From positions 54,987,046 through 55,018,107 of the forward strand of contig CM044501.1 of the NCBI GenBank assembly GCA_024364805.1: a stretch of 31,062 bases of DNA, in the 5' to 3' direction. Shown here piece by piece: positions 1 to 9,025 of this stretch (the first letter of the stretch is position 1; every line of letters starts with the position of its first letter). The notes under the pieces are model-generated. The model did no database searches. It was given only the letters and a program-made list of their open reading frames with translations, and was not told where the DNA came from. Made by a program: the position numbers and the translations under genes. The DNA comes from Euprymna scolopes (taxonomy: Eukaryota; Mollusca; Cephalopoda; Sepiida; Sepiolidae).

Positions 1-332
1 TATATTGTGTTTTTTTCTCAATCTCGTTAATAACTTGACATACTGACATCAACAAATATTCCTATCTTCTGCCATAGTTTCGCTACTACTGCTTAAAATA
101 CTTTTATTTTCTGACTGGAGTAGTTGAATATTATTGTAAGAACTTTTTCAAAGTCTCATGGAGGTTTATTCACTCGTTCCTTAAATATGTAAAAAAATTG
201 TAAACTCGCTAATAAATTGATATGCAGTGTATACACACATTTTATATTTATCTATACCAATGTTAATAGCTACATATATGCATACCTTTTAGAGAAGCAT
301 AAAAACATATCTGAACATATGTAGCCAATAAT
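1..332. other. AT-rich DNA, nothing recognised
   Basis: No long reading frame, inverted repeat, tandem repeat or known element end was seen. The sequence is AT-rich and looks like unique or very old repeat DNA. Confidence 0.5.
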
Positions 333-515
333 ATGCCGAAAAGACGAATGACTTCGAAACATGATAATCCGTAAATTACTGCTTTATAATACAATACATA
401 AATAAATATATTATTTGTTTGTATCCAAATAAAGATATGTGCGGTTTCCTTAAAACATAATCTTCAAGGTAAAGACAATAATTTAGGAGTATTATCGTTT
501 TAAAAAATCAACAAC
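333..515 (+). repeat. Diverged direct repeat, copy A
   Basis: This stretch matches 630-805 in the same orientation over its whole length. Shared blocks include CGTAAATTACTGCTTTATAA against CGTAGATTGCTGTTTTAAAA, then ATATTATTTGTTT, a GGTTTCCTT/GATTTCCTT block, and ATTATCGTTT followed by AAAAAATCAACAACAAA. The two copies differ by many substitutions and small indels, so the duplication is old. It may be two copies of one short interspersed element, this one lacking the tRNA-like head that precedes copy B, or a tandem duplication with an offset of about 295 bp. Confidence 0.6.
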
Positions 516-562
516 AAATCTATGTAAGTTTATAAGCGATAAAAATAAACAATGGAATTGTC

Positions 563-634
563 TATGGCATCGTAGCGTAATAGATTACGTACTGGACTTT
601 AATACAAAACTTCCGTGGTTCGATTCCTAGAAAT
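563..634 (+). pseudogene. tRNA-like sequence, probable head of a SINE
   Basis: The stretch has a box-A-like TAGCGTAATAG near 572 and a near-consensus box B, GGTTCGATTCC, at 619-629, the two internal promoter boxes of RNA polymerase III. The middle, CTGGACTTTAATAC, resembles the anticodon arm of Lys or Gln tRNAs. The T-arm pairs at only three of five positions and the acceptor stem does not close, so it is not a working tRNA. An A-rich AATAAATAAATA-type run lies about 50 bp downstream, as in the tail of a tRNA-derived SINE. I do not recognise the family. Confidence 0.5.
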
Positions 635-805
635 CGTTAGGCTACGCTCGAGACATACATCCCCGTAGATTGCTGTTTTAAAAAAATAATAAATAAATAA
701 CAAATATTATTTGTTTACATCAAATAAAAATATGGGCGATTTCCTTAGAAACAAGTTGAAGACGTTAAGTAAATCGTATTATCGTTTAAAAAATCAACAA
801 CAAAA
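630..805 (+). repeat. Diverged direct repeat, copy B (SINE body?)
   Basis: This is the second copy of the repeat at 333-515, and it follows directly on the tRNA-like head. With that head it would make an element of about 240 bp: tRNA-like part, body with the A-rich run at about 680-700, then the conserved block ending AAAAAATCAACAACAAA. It runs straight into the (CA)n array, a common place for microsatellites to arise. Confidence 0.55.
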
Positions 806-827
806 ACACACACGTACACACACACAT

Positions 828-894
<67 letters not shown>
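806..894. repeat. (CA)n followed by (TA)n microsatellite
   Basis: About 40 bp of imperfect CA repeat, interrupted by GTA and TA units, runs into about 50 bp of pure TA repeat. It borders the hammerhead-like motif that begins right after it. Confidence 0.98.
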
Positions 895-897
<3 letters not shown>

Positions 898-948
898 ATC
901 AACATACAGTACTGTTTCGCGGTTTCACAGCTCATCAGTGCGGCTAGA
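893..948 (-). ncRNA. Hammerhead-ribozyme-like motif (type I, minimal)
   Basis: Read on the minus strand, the motif has every core part of a hammerhead ribozyme in order. The CTGATGA box (plus 932-938) is followed by stem II, whose first pairs are G-C and C-G (plus 919-931, conserved G10.1-C11.1 present). Then comes GAA (box GAAAC, plus 914-918). Stem III is ACA/TGT with a GTAC loop, ending in a GTA cleavage triplet. The bases after the site, TGT, can pair with GCA just upstream of CTGATGA to start stem I, with further interrupted pairing. Short stem III type I hammerheads are known from Penelope-like retroelements. Stem II is short and its large loop is a weakness. Self-cleavage is inferred, not shown. 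Confidence 0.6.
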
Positions 949-1100
949 TATGTAACTACCTCAAGCCAGGATTGAAACCAGACCGTCTAAACCTGTGAGA
1001 GAGGGTGAAATAATCTGAAAGCGATTTTCCTCGTTTTAGGATTCATTTTCCTACCAGAAATAGCAAGAGCATAAATTCCTATTTATAATTATATAATCAC
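949..1100 (-). mobile_element. Probable end of a Penelope-like element (tentative)
   Basis: This GC-richer stretch lies upstream of the hammerhead-like motif on the minus strand and has the unrepeated look of an element terminus. It is assigned to a Penelope-like element only because of the ribozyme motif and the flanking TA array. No reverse transcriptase or GIY-YIG coding sequence was seen. Confidence 0.3.
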
Positions 1101-1946
1101 AAATATTTTTCTTACCCTGTATAAGTAAATAAATGACTTCATATCTAGTGACTGATCAATAGCGGTGTAAATCTATGTAAATATTAAATGCTGTATTATA
1201 TCACTGTAGTCTTATCAAACTTTTAGATAATTAATTGTCGTTCGTTTATCTTCTGATAATTTTCAGTAGATGGTGTGTTCAATTCCTTTCCGAGGATGAA
1301 ATCCTTTGACCGGCAGTAATCTATAAATGTCTACCCTGTTAATTAAAAAAACACTATTCCTATTAGGTAACAAGTATTATTACGTAATATCCCTTAATAG
1401 TTATCCCCAATTGTAATATGGTTTTCGTTACACATAACTAACATATGTTTTCACTTGTCACTCTATATCAAACATTGATTATATACGTATATGTAAGTTT
1501 TCACATATCGTATCTATTAAACAATGAATGTACTTGCTGGGCAACCTTCCCATAAGCTGGACATATGATACAAGAATAAGAAGACGATATTTCAATATAT
1601 CAAACACTGGCTGCAACATTGGGACGCAATTAATTTCGCAGACATTCACACAATAGCACAAACAACAAGACAATGTCGAGACAATCACTGTTCCGCTTGC
1701 TGCTATCAAATTGCTTGGGGCTTAAACAAGCGGTAGAGACGACGAAGCCCTAACGCGTAAAATTTACATAGGGTTTCTCGACACATTGACACGTGACTCT
1801 CGCTTCACAGTGGAAAATCTGTTTACGTCAAAGAGAATAAATGTGGCCTCCTGTGCAACGTTTGCTTTTGCGCCTCGTATATGTATTGTATTTGGTATAT
1901 GTGTACGTATTTTCACACATTCTCTTTCTCTTTTCCTCTCTTTACA
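1101..1946. other. AT-rich DNA, nothing recognised
   Basis: Short open frames occur, the longest 109 aa or less, but they look like chance frames with no recognisable motif. There is no repeat structure beyond short AT runs. Confidence 0.5.
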
Positions 1947-2005
1947 TGGGTGTGTGTGTTTACATAAATATGTAAGTATATGTATTTATAAATACAATAT
2001 ATTAT

Positions 2006-2021
2006 ATGTGTGTGTGTGTGT

Positions 2022-2059
<38 letters not shown>

Positions 2060-2080
2060 CTGTATGTATGTATGTATGTG
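2006..2080. repeat. (TG)n(TA)n(TGTA)n microsatellite
   Basis: Ten TG units run into about 16 TA units and then five TGTA units. A weaker TG run precedes it near 1950. Confidence 0.97.
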
Positions 2081-2235
2081 TAGGAAGAGATAAGTATGGA
2101 GAAAATTATAAGTAAACCCTATAAACATAAAGCTAGTTGTTTTACCAATACAGATCTATATAAATGCATTTGATCGTTAAGATACGCCGTATTAATTACT
2201 GTTTATATTTATAAAGTTTAACATGTAACATGTTT

Positions 2236-2252
2236 ATATCTATCTATTTATC

Positions 2253-2283
<31 letters not shown>

Positions 2284-2363
2284 CTCTATATATAGTGGGA
2301 GAGATAGGTAGAGAGATATAGAGACAGAGAAACAGAGATTGATTGATAGGTTGATAGATGACT
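2236..2363. repeat. (TATC)n followed by (GATA)/(GAGA)-rich tract
   Basis: About 59 bp of TATC/TATT tetranucleotides (2236-2294) are followed after TAGTGG by a purine-rich GATA, GAGA and TTGATAG tract (2297-2363). The second half is roughly the complement of the first, so the two halves could pair in part. Confidence 0.9.
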
Positions 2364-2825
2364 AAAGGATTCCTTCCCAACTGAAGACCCAATTGCTATG
2401 TCTAACGAATCGTCATGTAGTTTCTAAGAACCTACTTTATTATAATCTAAAGTGAGTAAAGACGTCTTCATGAATATAACGTTACATTTTCTCTTGTGTA
2501 AATAGGAGACTCTAGAGTACTTTTTTGGGGGTGAGGGGTTGTAAGGTTTACGTGGGACATAATAAAAGCACAATATTCCGTTTTACAATTCAGATATAAT
2601 GACAGGATAAGCACACTTGTAATCAAAATTTGCGACACTTACCTGCGATACCTGATATATTTTTATTGTCAGGCGTATTCATAACATATAGTAACTTGGT
2701 TGCCTGGGCACATTAAACAACTGTAAGCAGTCTACCCGTGAATAACTATATATGTCTCTTATTCCATTTATGTGAACATCATGTCAACTCTGTATTTTAT
2801 CAGTCTATTCCCTTTCCTACTTCTC
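2364..2825. other. AT-rich DNA, nothing recognised
   Basis: No element ends or reading frames of note. A G-run (TTTTTTGGGGGTGAGGGG) lies at about 2521-2538. Confidence 0.5.
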
Positions 2826-3729
2826 TCTAACTCTCTCTCATCTGATCTTGAGCACGTGATACAATGAGGAAAGCGGGGGCTGGTCACTTTAATGCATTTA
2901 AAGCCAAGCTCCTATTAATCATCACAGCTCTGATCCTCATCTGGCATTAATTGAAATGAGTGGCTCTCGTCTTAGATAGGTTGAATGTTTTGAGAAGCTT
3001 CTGGGCTTGACATTTACTCCTGATCTGAAATGGAACATATACGTCAAATTCGTTTCCAAAGCCGCTGGAAATATGGAAGGATCCTTTACAGCTACAGTAT
3101 ATATCTAACTCCTGATACAATTCTCTACCTATATAAAAGCCAGGTTCGGCCAATGATGGAGTACTGTTTCCACATCTGGGTAGGAGGAACTGCTAGAAGC
3201 AGTTTATCCTGCCTTGACAAAATTCAAAATAGACTTCGTAGCTTAGTGGGGGATACCCTTTTTTCTACCCTGCAACCTCTTTCCCACAGAAGAGACTTTG
3301 TGAGCCTGTCTCTGCTTTATCGCTATATTCATGGCAAGTGCTGGGCTTAGCTTCAATATATGCCCTCCTCGCTAACTTTAACGAATAACACTCGTCTAGC
3401 CAAAATCGCTATCAATAATTTTCCAGATTCTTTATCGGTGTCTAAACCTTAACGTACATTCCATGAACAAAGTTTCTTTCTTAGAACTGTACACCTGTGG
3501 AACTCTTTTCCGATTGCCTGCTTTCCAGCTGACTACAATCTGATTGTCTTCAAGTCCAACGTAAACAAGTTCTTGATCAACCGTCACCCTAAGTAATCCA
3601 ACTCAAAAAATTCCCACTACTTATGTTTACTACGCTATAATCACAATAACTAATGTATACCCATTAACCCTTATCCTCGAGTGGCATCCGGGCCCTAATA
3701 AGTGGTGATTTCTATGTAAAAAAAAGATT
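2826..3729 (+). mobile_element. Jockey/CR1-group LINE, 5'-truncated 3' end
   Basis: This is the 3' third of a non-LTR retrotransposon: the end of the reverse transcriptase, the thumb and C-terminal region, and the 3' UTR. It starts near the codons for SSDLEHVIQ, just after the YADD region. Frames that can be read include LLGLTFTPDLKW (about 2996), MMEYCFHIWVGGTARSSLS (about 3150) and LDKIQNRLRSLVGD (about 3212). The 3' UTR ends in AAGTGGTGATTTCTATGT and an A-run near 3720-3727. Stops and frameshifts interrupt it, so it is a dead copy. It shares this region with the copies at 9026-10018, 10317-11087 (minus) and 16219-19362. Confidence 0.9.
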
Positions 3730-3977
3730 CCATGAACAAAGCTTCTTTCCCAGAACTGCTCGACCGTGGCGTTCTGTATCGCTGGTTTACTTCATAGCTG
3801 ACTACAACGCGCTCTTCTTTAAGTCCAATGTAACTAAATTCTTTATGAACCACCACCTTAAATAATAAAATTCTCATCAATTTCTACGCTGTTATGTCAC
3901 TGGTCACCTTACACTGCTTTTAACTTTTTTCCTATATTGTACAACCTCTGAGAAGTGGTGATTCCCTTGCAAACTAA
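3728..3977 (+). mobile_element. Second LINE 3' end in tandem
   Basis: This copy begins at ATTCCATGAACAAAG, the same point that occurs inside the previous copy at about 3452. It reads SFFPRTARPW, the usual C-terminal motif of this LINE group, then KSNVTKFFMNHHLK and a stop. Its 3' UTR ends in GAGAAGTGGTGATTCC. It is clearly diverged from the upstream copy, which argues for a different subfamily rather than a recent duplication. The junction falls within ATTC, shared by the upstream tail and the start of this copy. Confidence 0.8.
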
Positions 3978-4103
3978 TGCACTGGAGTGACAACTAGGTT
4001 TTCGTCGTCGCTTTTAATGTTAGCATTTACTGAGTTTTCAAATATTCAAATCTATTTTTCTAGAATATATTTCGTAATTTTTCTTACAGATAATTCCCGG
4101 TTA

Positions 4104-4312
4104 CAGTTGACCCCCGACATTCGAGATTAATTCATTCCCAGATGAAGCTCGTATCTCGAATGAAGCACGACACACTCGACCACCTAGCGGTTGCATCTGG
4201 AATCGCGTAACTTGGATTTTGGCTCGTATGTAGGAGAGGATTTTTGCTCTGAAGCCATCTCGTATCTCGAATTTCTCGGAACTCGGGTAGCTCGTATGTT
4301 GGGGGTCCACTG
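4104..4312. mobile_element. 209-bp MITE, pogo/Tigger-like Tc1/mariner group
   Basis: The terminal inverted repeats are CAGTTGACCCCCGACATTCG at the left and, read inward from the right, CAGTGGACCCCCAACATACG. They agree at 17 of these 20 positions. Both ends are flanked by TA (4102-4103 and 4313-4314), the target duplication of the Tc1/mariner superfamily. Ends beginning CAGT-GACCC are typical of pogo/Tigger-type elements. CTCGTATCTCGAAT and CTCGTATGT motifs recur inside (about 4148, 4224, 4259, 4291) and could be transposase-binding repeats. There is no coding capacity, so it would have been moved in trans. Confidence 0.85.
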
Positions 4313-4314
4313 TA

Positions 4315-5084
4315 TTTTCAGATGATTAAAATTAAATGTAACGTTTTAGTAGATGAACAATGTCCACGTCGTTTTGTTTTTTCTACCAATTTCATTTAAC
4401 ATTTGGAAAAAGTATAAACCACACGGGAAGATACACTTTATGCATTTATTTCTAATATTTATTGAAGTAACCATTTTAAATGTAAAAAAGCATTTTAAAA
4501 AATGCAGACATATAGCTTATATATCTTCTTTATATGTATTCAGGAAACATCTATTTAATATTAATATACATGGTGTTTTTAGATTAAAAGTTCAAATGCT
4601 CTCCTAAGTGCGTTGGATTTTTCTTATTTTACTGAATATGTTATTGAGGTTACTGAAAGTATTAGACGTAATTACGTCGTTTATTTGATTCTGGATCAAT
4701 GTGAATTGCAATAGATTAGAATTAAAAAGAATTTTCGATTATAATAAGCGTTGTAAAGATAGTAAAATTACTCCTGCCATTGTATATATTGTCAAATACC
4801 CAAGATATAGAATTCGGGTTGTGTTGTTATGAAAAAAAAAGATTGTACATTAAAATTTTCCGGGTCTTTCCTTTAAGAATATGATGGTAATTGCACTATG
4901 AATAATATAATGATCAGTTTCACAGATTCTGAAATTTTAATTACCTAGTAACTACGAAATCTAAACTTTTGTGTACAAATGGAAAACATGGCAATGTTTG
5001 TTCAATTAATTTTATAAAGTGACGCATCTTTATATACAATTTATTGGTTAAGAATTGTAGAGTGGTTTCAAGTGTTGTTAAACG
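4315..5084. other. AT-rich DNA, nothing recognised
   Basis: Strongly AT-rich; the short open frames here have no motif and biased low-complexity composition. Confidence 0.5.
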
Positions 5085-5316
5085 AACATATATTTCGGCG
5101 TATAAGACGATCCTTAAAGTTAAAAAAAAATAACCTATAAAAAACAATATTTTATAAGATACCGGGTGTTGCAATCTCTAGTCTAGGCTAAACAAATATG
5201 GTTTCGTGATTAAGCAGTCGTCTTATACAACCGATATATGATAAATTTATGAAAAGTTGCTCCAATTTTGTACCCCGTCTTATCTGACAGTCGCCTTATA
5301 CGCCGAAATATACGGT
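5085..5316. mobile_element. About 230-bp MITE with GGCGTATAAG ends
   Basis: The left end ATATTTCGGCGTATAAGACG (5090-5109) matches the complement of the right end, ATATTTCGGCGTATAAGGCG (5292-5311), at 19 of 20 positions. The right end goes on to TACGGTA at 5316. TCGTCTTATAC and CGTCTTATC blocks recur inside near the right end. TACCGTATNTTTCGG-type ends are widespread in small animal DNA elements. The superfamily is uncertain because the left outermost bases are eroded and no clear target duplication remains. Confidence 0.8.
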
Positions 5317-6431
5317 ACTTATGTGGAAACCGTTGATTAATTATGGGGGATTAGTCTTATGGCTCCTATCTTTTTTAAATGCGGATTGATAATTTGTATT
5401 ATTTTTGATTCGAACACCTCTTCATATTTTAATCAAATACCATTCTAAGTAGATTACATTTTTATTGTTTAATGACTCAGTTTTTACCGTAGACGATGAT
5501 AATAATCATAATCATAATAATAATAATAATAAGAAGAAGAAGAAGAAGAAGAAGAAGAAAGAAAAATAACCTAAAATTCGGTAATGACTAAAGAGAAACG
5601 AGAAAAATTCCTCACATGGTCTGACAAAAGTGTTCATTTCCAAATTTATTAAATATTCTTAAGTTGAATAAAATGCATCTGAAAAAGGGCATGGGTTACA
5701 TCAGCCGGAACATAGAATAACACAGTATATAAAATAGAATGTATTGAATGATGCAAATAATATATATGATTGAGTTGTACGTTAATTTGTTTTAGGTATG
5801 TATATTGTTAAATATTCTGTCAAAAATAGTTTATATTTTTAGAAACTTTTGTTCACCCCAAACAAAGAATATTTCCAATAGAGTGATCACATTTATAAGT
5901 AAGTAACTTGCATGATGACAGTGAGACACAATGTTTGTCGGCGTCTCCTCATAAAAGCTTGCGTTTTGTAACAATCAGACAAGTACCTAACAGAAAGCGA
6001 ATTCAAAATGCGAACGGTTTGATGAAAGACGCATCAGTTCCGTGTCTAAGTTTTAGCAGATTATGTGAAAAAGGGGTTATTTTAAACCATTGTAAAAATT
6101 TAGCAATTAAAATCATTGAACATTGCTTAAACCAATCACCATAATTAATCAATAATATTTTCTTTCATGTTTAAAAACATCATTCATTTTTTTCCTGAAA
6201 TATTCACATTTTGACCCGCAAACGACGCTCTTTAGTCAACAGAGGATGAGATATCTTCCATCATCAAAATGCTCGTTCTCACGTAGGACTACTGATCAAA
6301 TATCTTCCAGTAAAATGTGTTCTTTTGGAAATATTACGTTTCCCTGCATATTTTTCGACTTATCCCCATTCAGATTATCACTTATTTAGAAAACTATTTA
6401 GATGGGGTTAAGTTAACATATCGAGAGTATA
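5317..6431. other. AT-rich DNA with a compound microsatellite
   Basis: Holds a compound (AAT)n(AAG)n tract at 5496-5565. A short block at about 5680-5745 (GGTTACATCAGCCGGAACAT and after) resembles the end of an old retroelement copy, but I could not place it. A 78-aa open frame at 5908-6144 has no recognisable motif. Confidence 0.45.
5496..5565. repeat. (AAT)n(AAG)n microsatellite
   Basis: Imperfect AAT/ATC units turn into about nine pure AAG units, then A-rich sequence. Confidence 0.97.
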
Positions 6432-7207
6432 TCTATAATATAAAGCTGAATAATGTGTATGTGTGTGTGTGTGTCTGTCTGTCTTGTCACGAATAAGCTC
6501 CTATATGGTTGACTATTTAAAAAAAAAAACGCATTGCATATAATGATAGAAGATGTATCGAGACAAAGGAATGGGTATGTTTGATCTGGTAGAACGGTGG
6601 TTCATTAAAATTGTGGGGCCTGCGTTGACGCTTGGTCCACAAACTATGGAAAAAAAATTAAAAGTAAAAAAAAAAAAGTTTACAAGGGTTTCTGATATAG
6701 ATCTACATAATGATACTTTGATAAGTATGTTTTAAATTAAAGACGGATGGTATAATAAAATTGTGAGGTCTGCTTTCGCGCCTAGCCTCCATAGAATGGA
6801 AATAGGCACGAACTTTAATAAAGACTTTTTATATCTATCTGCGTAAGTATACTTTGATAATTTTGTTTCAATTTGAAGAAATATGGTATAATAAAATTAT
6901 GGGGGGGGGGTCGCACCAAACCTCTATAGAATGGAAATATGTCACAAAGTTTAACAAGGTTTTTTAATATAGATCCACAGAATATTGTGATAAGTGTTTC
7001 AGTGTGAACAGGTATGGTATAATAACTTATGGGGTTTATCTATTTTATTTTTACTTTCATCATATTTGGCTTTGGTTTTGATACCCTCAAATTCGAAGCT
7101 ATCTCTTTACAACCCTTCCTTTTCATAACCTATCATACTTTCATAAATCAGAGTCCATTTTCGGTAGGCTGTTTTTGAACCCAGTCAACGACGGGTACTT
7201 TTGCTAA
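6432..7207 (+). mobile_element. Non-autonomous Helitron, 776 bp
   Basis: The 5' end is TCTATAATATAAAGCTGAA followed by a (TG)n run and TCTGTCTGTC, a start seen in many invertebrate Helitrons. The 3' end is a hairpin with stem ACCC (7179-7182) and GGGT (7193-7196), then seven bases, then CTAA (7204-7207). The left flank is A (6431) and the right flank T (7208), as expected for Helitron insertion between A and T. The interior has four tandem-related units starting at about 6598, 6748, 6884 and 7015 with the shared head TGGTATAATAAAATT; it codes for nothing. The hairpin sides have decayed, so the copy is old. Confidence 0.8.
6598..7040 (+). repeat. Tandem units of about 130-150 bp inside the Helitron
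   Basis: Unit heads at 6598, 6748, 6884 and 7015 carry ATTAAAATTGTGGGG, ATAAAATTGTGAGG, ATAAAATTATGGGG and ATAACTTATGGGG. Each full unit goes on through a CATAGAATGGAAATA-type block and a TTTNNTATAGATCNNC block. A homopolymer of ten G lies at 6901-6910. Confidence 0.75.
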
Positions 7208-7660
7208 TTAAATATAAACTAGATTCATATTTTACATCAAAATCAAAAGCATTTTAAAAGTAAAAAATTTATAAAGACGTTGATAGATTGAATCAAGTAA
7301 AAGAGAACTAAGGTCATTATTTTTTGAATGGAGATTTTCCAAAACAGACATTTTTTAAAAAAAGTGTATGATATAATTTTAAATAGATAAACAAGCTTGC
7401 ACCGGTCTTTAGCCCGCATACATTAAATTAGTATGTCATAAACACTCCGCGTAAGTGTTGACATGACAGCATAACTAACAGCGGAATTAATCTATTCTTA
7501 TGCATTTTACAGATTTCGGCTCTACCATTTTATGTAATTATGCGTCATTACAAGGATTGTATAGAAAATAGACAATCTATTTCGGCATTAATGAACGCAT
7601 TAAAGTTTTACTTTCTAACAAACCACAAACATTAAACAGTAACACGTGATTTATTTCAAA
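7208..7660. other. AT-rich DNA between two Helitrons
   Basis: No element end or gene was recognised. Confidence 0.5.
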
Positions 7661-8078
7661 CTGGCCTGGGTGCTAGGCGTTGCCCAGGTGTTTGGAGGTG
7701 TGTGTTGAGCAAAAAAAGTGATAGTAGGTAGGCCGGCTCGAACCCTACCGCAAAGGAGGAACAGAAAGTTAGAAAAAAACGTGACGCCCGTCGCCAAAGC
7801 AGAAGTGATGTAGGTTTAAATTAAGGCTACACAATCGAAAAGAGGCGATGATTTTCGAAAATATCGGCGTAAAAACCACCCTTCCCTGTATAAAATGGCC
7901 CAGTTGAGGGTGACAAGATAAATGTTTTGGGCCAATTCTTCGATGTTTGTGGTCCGGAAGATTGTGCTTCAAAATGATACTGATTTTGTGAAAATTTGAT
8001 GCCTCTGTCGAAGTTTTTGCAAGACATGCAAACATACATACATACATTTAAACAGACATGTGAGATTTATATTTTAGA
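7661..8078 (-). mobile_element. Non-autonomous Helitron, 418 bp
   Basis: On the minus strand the element starts TCTAAAATATAAATCTCACA and then has a (TGTA)n-like run. It ends with a hairpin CTGGGC-AAC-GCCTAG (plus 7673-7687; six pairs, one G-T), eight bases, and CCAG. The last four bases differ from the usual CTAG by one transition. The base before the start is A and the base after the end is T, the Helitron target. The GC-richer interior (plus about 7720-7960) has no intact frame. The 5' end (AAATCTCA type) differs from that of the Helitron at 6432, so two subfamilies are present. Confidence 0.75.
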
Positions 8079-8868
8079 TGTGCGTCGCGTATATACAAAC
8101 AGACGAATGGCGGTTAGCCTAAGATCGAAAACGAAAAGAAGTGCTGAACACATCTATTATTATATGTTTGAAAGAAACACAGCTAGCTGTTTGGAACATG
8201 ACCATATTTGCATACACATATTGATTGACCGTCTATGCCCTTTTATTTGATTAGCTTGGCATGTTGACCGTCCATTATACGACTAGACCTCTGGGTATTA
8301 CAGTATAGGGTTTACTTTTTCCAGATATTTGAGAATGTCTAAATAATTTCAACAGAGTTGTTGGGTATAACTTTAGGAATGGGTTGTCCCTTGGGAATTC
8401 CAGATCATTTTTCTCCGGACAAACAAAATCATATTGAATTCTTTAGAAGCGCTCACTCAATATGGCTGAATGAATCACTTCATATGCCCGCATTAGTAAT
8501 TCTGTATGAACTCTATTGTAAGCGTTCGGTCGACGATTAAACATATTTTAAATGTATGTATTTCTAGACCGATAAATACCTAAAGACCTACTAGTGATAC
8601 GAGTCATAAATTATAGGAAGGTGCAATCGTGTTCAAGTAGTGCGGAGACAAATGCATAACGTGTATTAATAAACTTATTGAAATGTATAATTATTTTTTA
8701 CTTTTTCATTAAACTCAGGGTGAATTAGTTAATGAGACATTATTCGTTAAATAGTGTATGAAAAGAAATTCCTGAAATTGCATCAGCTACCATATGTAAC
8801 TCTATTATCTAGCACAAATTGTCTGTATGAATACGTATCAGTGACATGCTCGAAAGAGGGACCTGAAT

Positions 8869-8872
<4 letters not shown>
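8079..8872. other. AT-rich DNA, nothing recognised
   Basis: Several short frames of up to 84 aa occur without recognisable motifs, and no repeat structure was seen. Confidence 0.5.

Positions 8873-8949
<77 letters not shown>
8873..8949. repeat. (TA)38 microsatellite
   Basis: An uninterrupted TA dinucleotide run of about 77 bp. Confidence 0.99.
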
Positions 8950-8951
<2 letters not shown>

Positions 8952-9025
8952 CTCGAAGAGTGCTAAAAAGTTCGGACTATTATAATGATGCTCAAACGTG
9001 AACTAGACATATAGAGATTATAGCG

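Noticed and set aside
711-947. Open frames translated across CA/TA repeats (also at 8754, 21098, 21750, 21758, 26823)
   Set aside because: The peptides are THTH or IYIY runs from microsatellites and cannot be taken as genes.
7733-7750. GGTTCGAGCC (minus strand) resembling box B
   Set aside because: It lies inside the minus-strand Helitron, without the rest of a tRNA fold.
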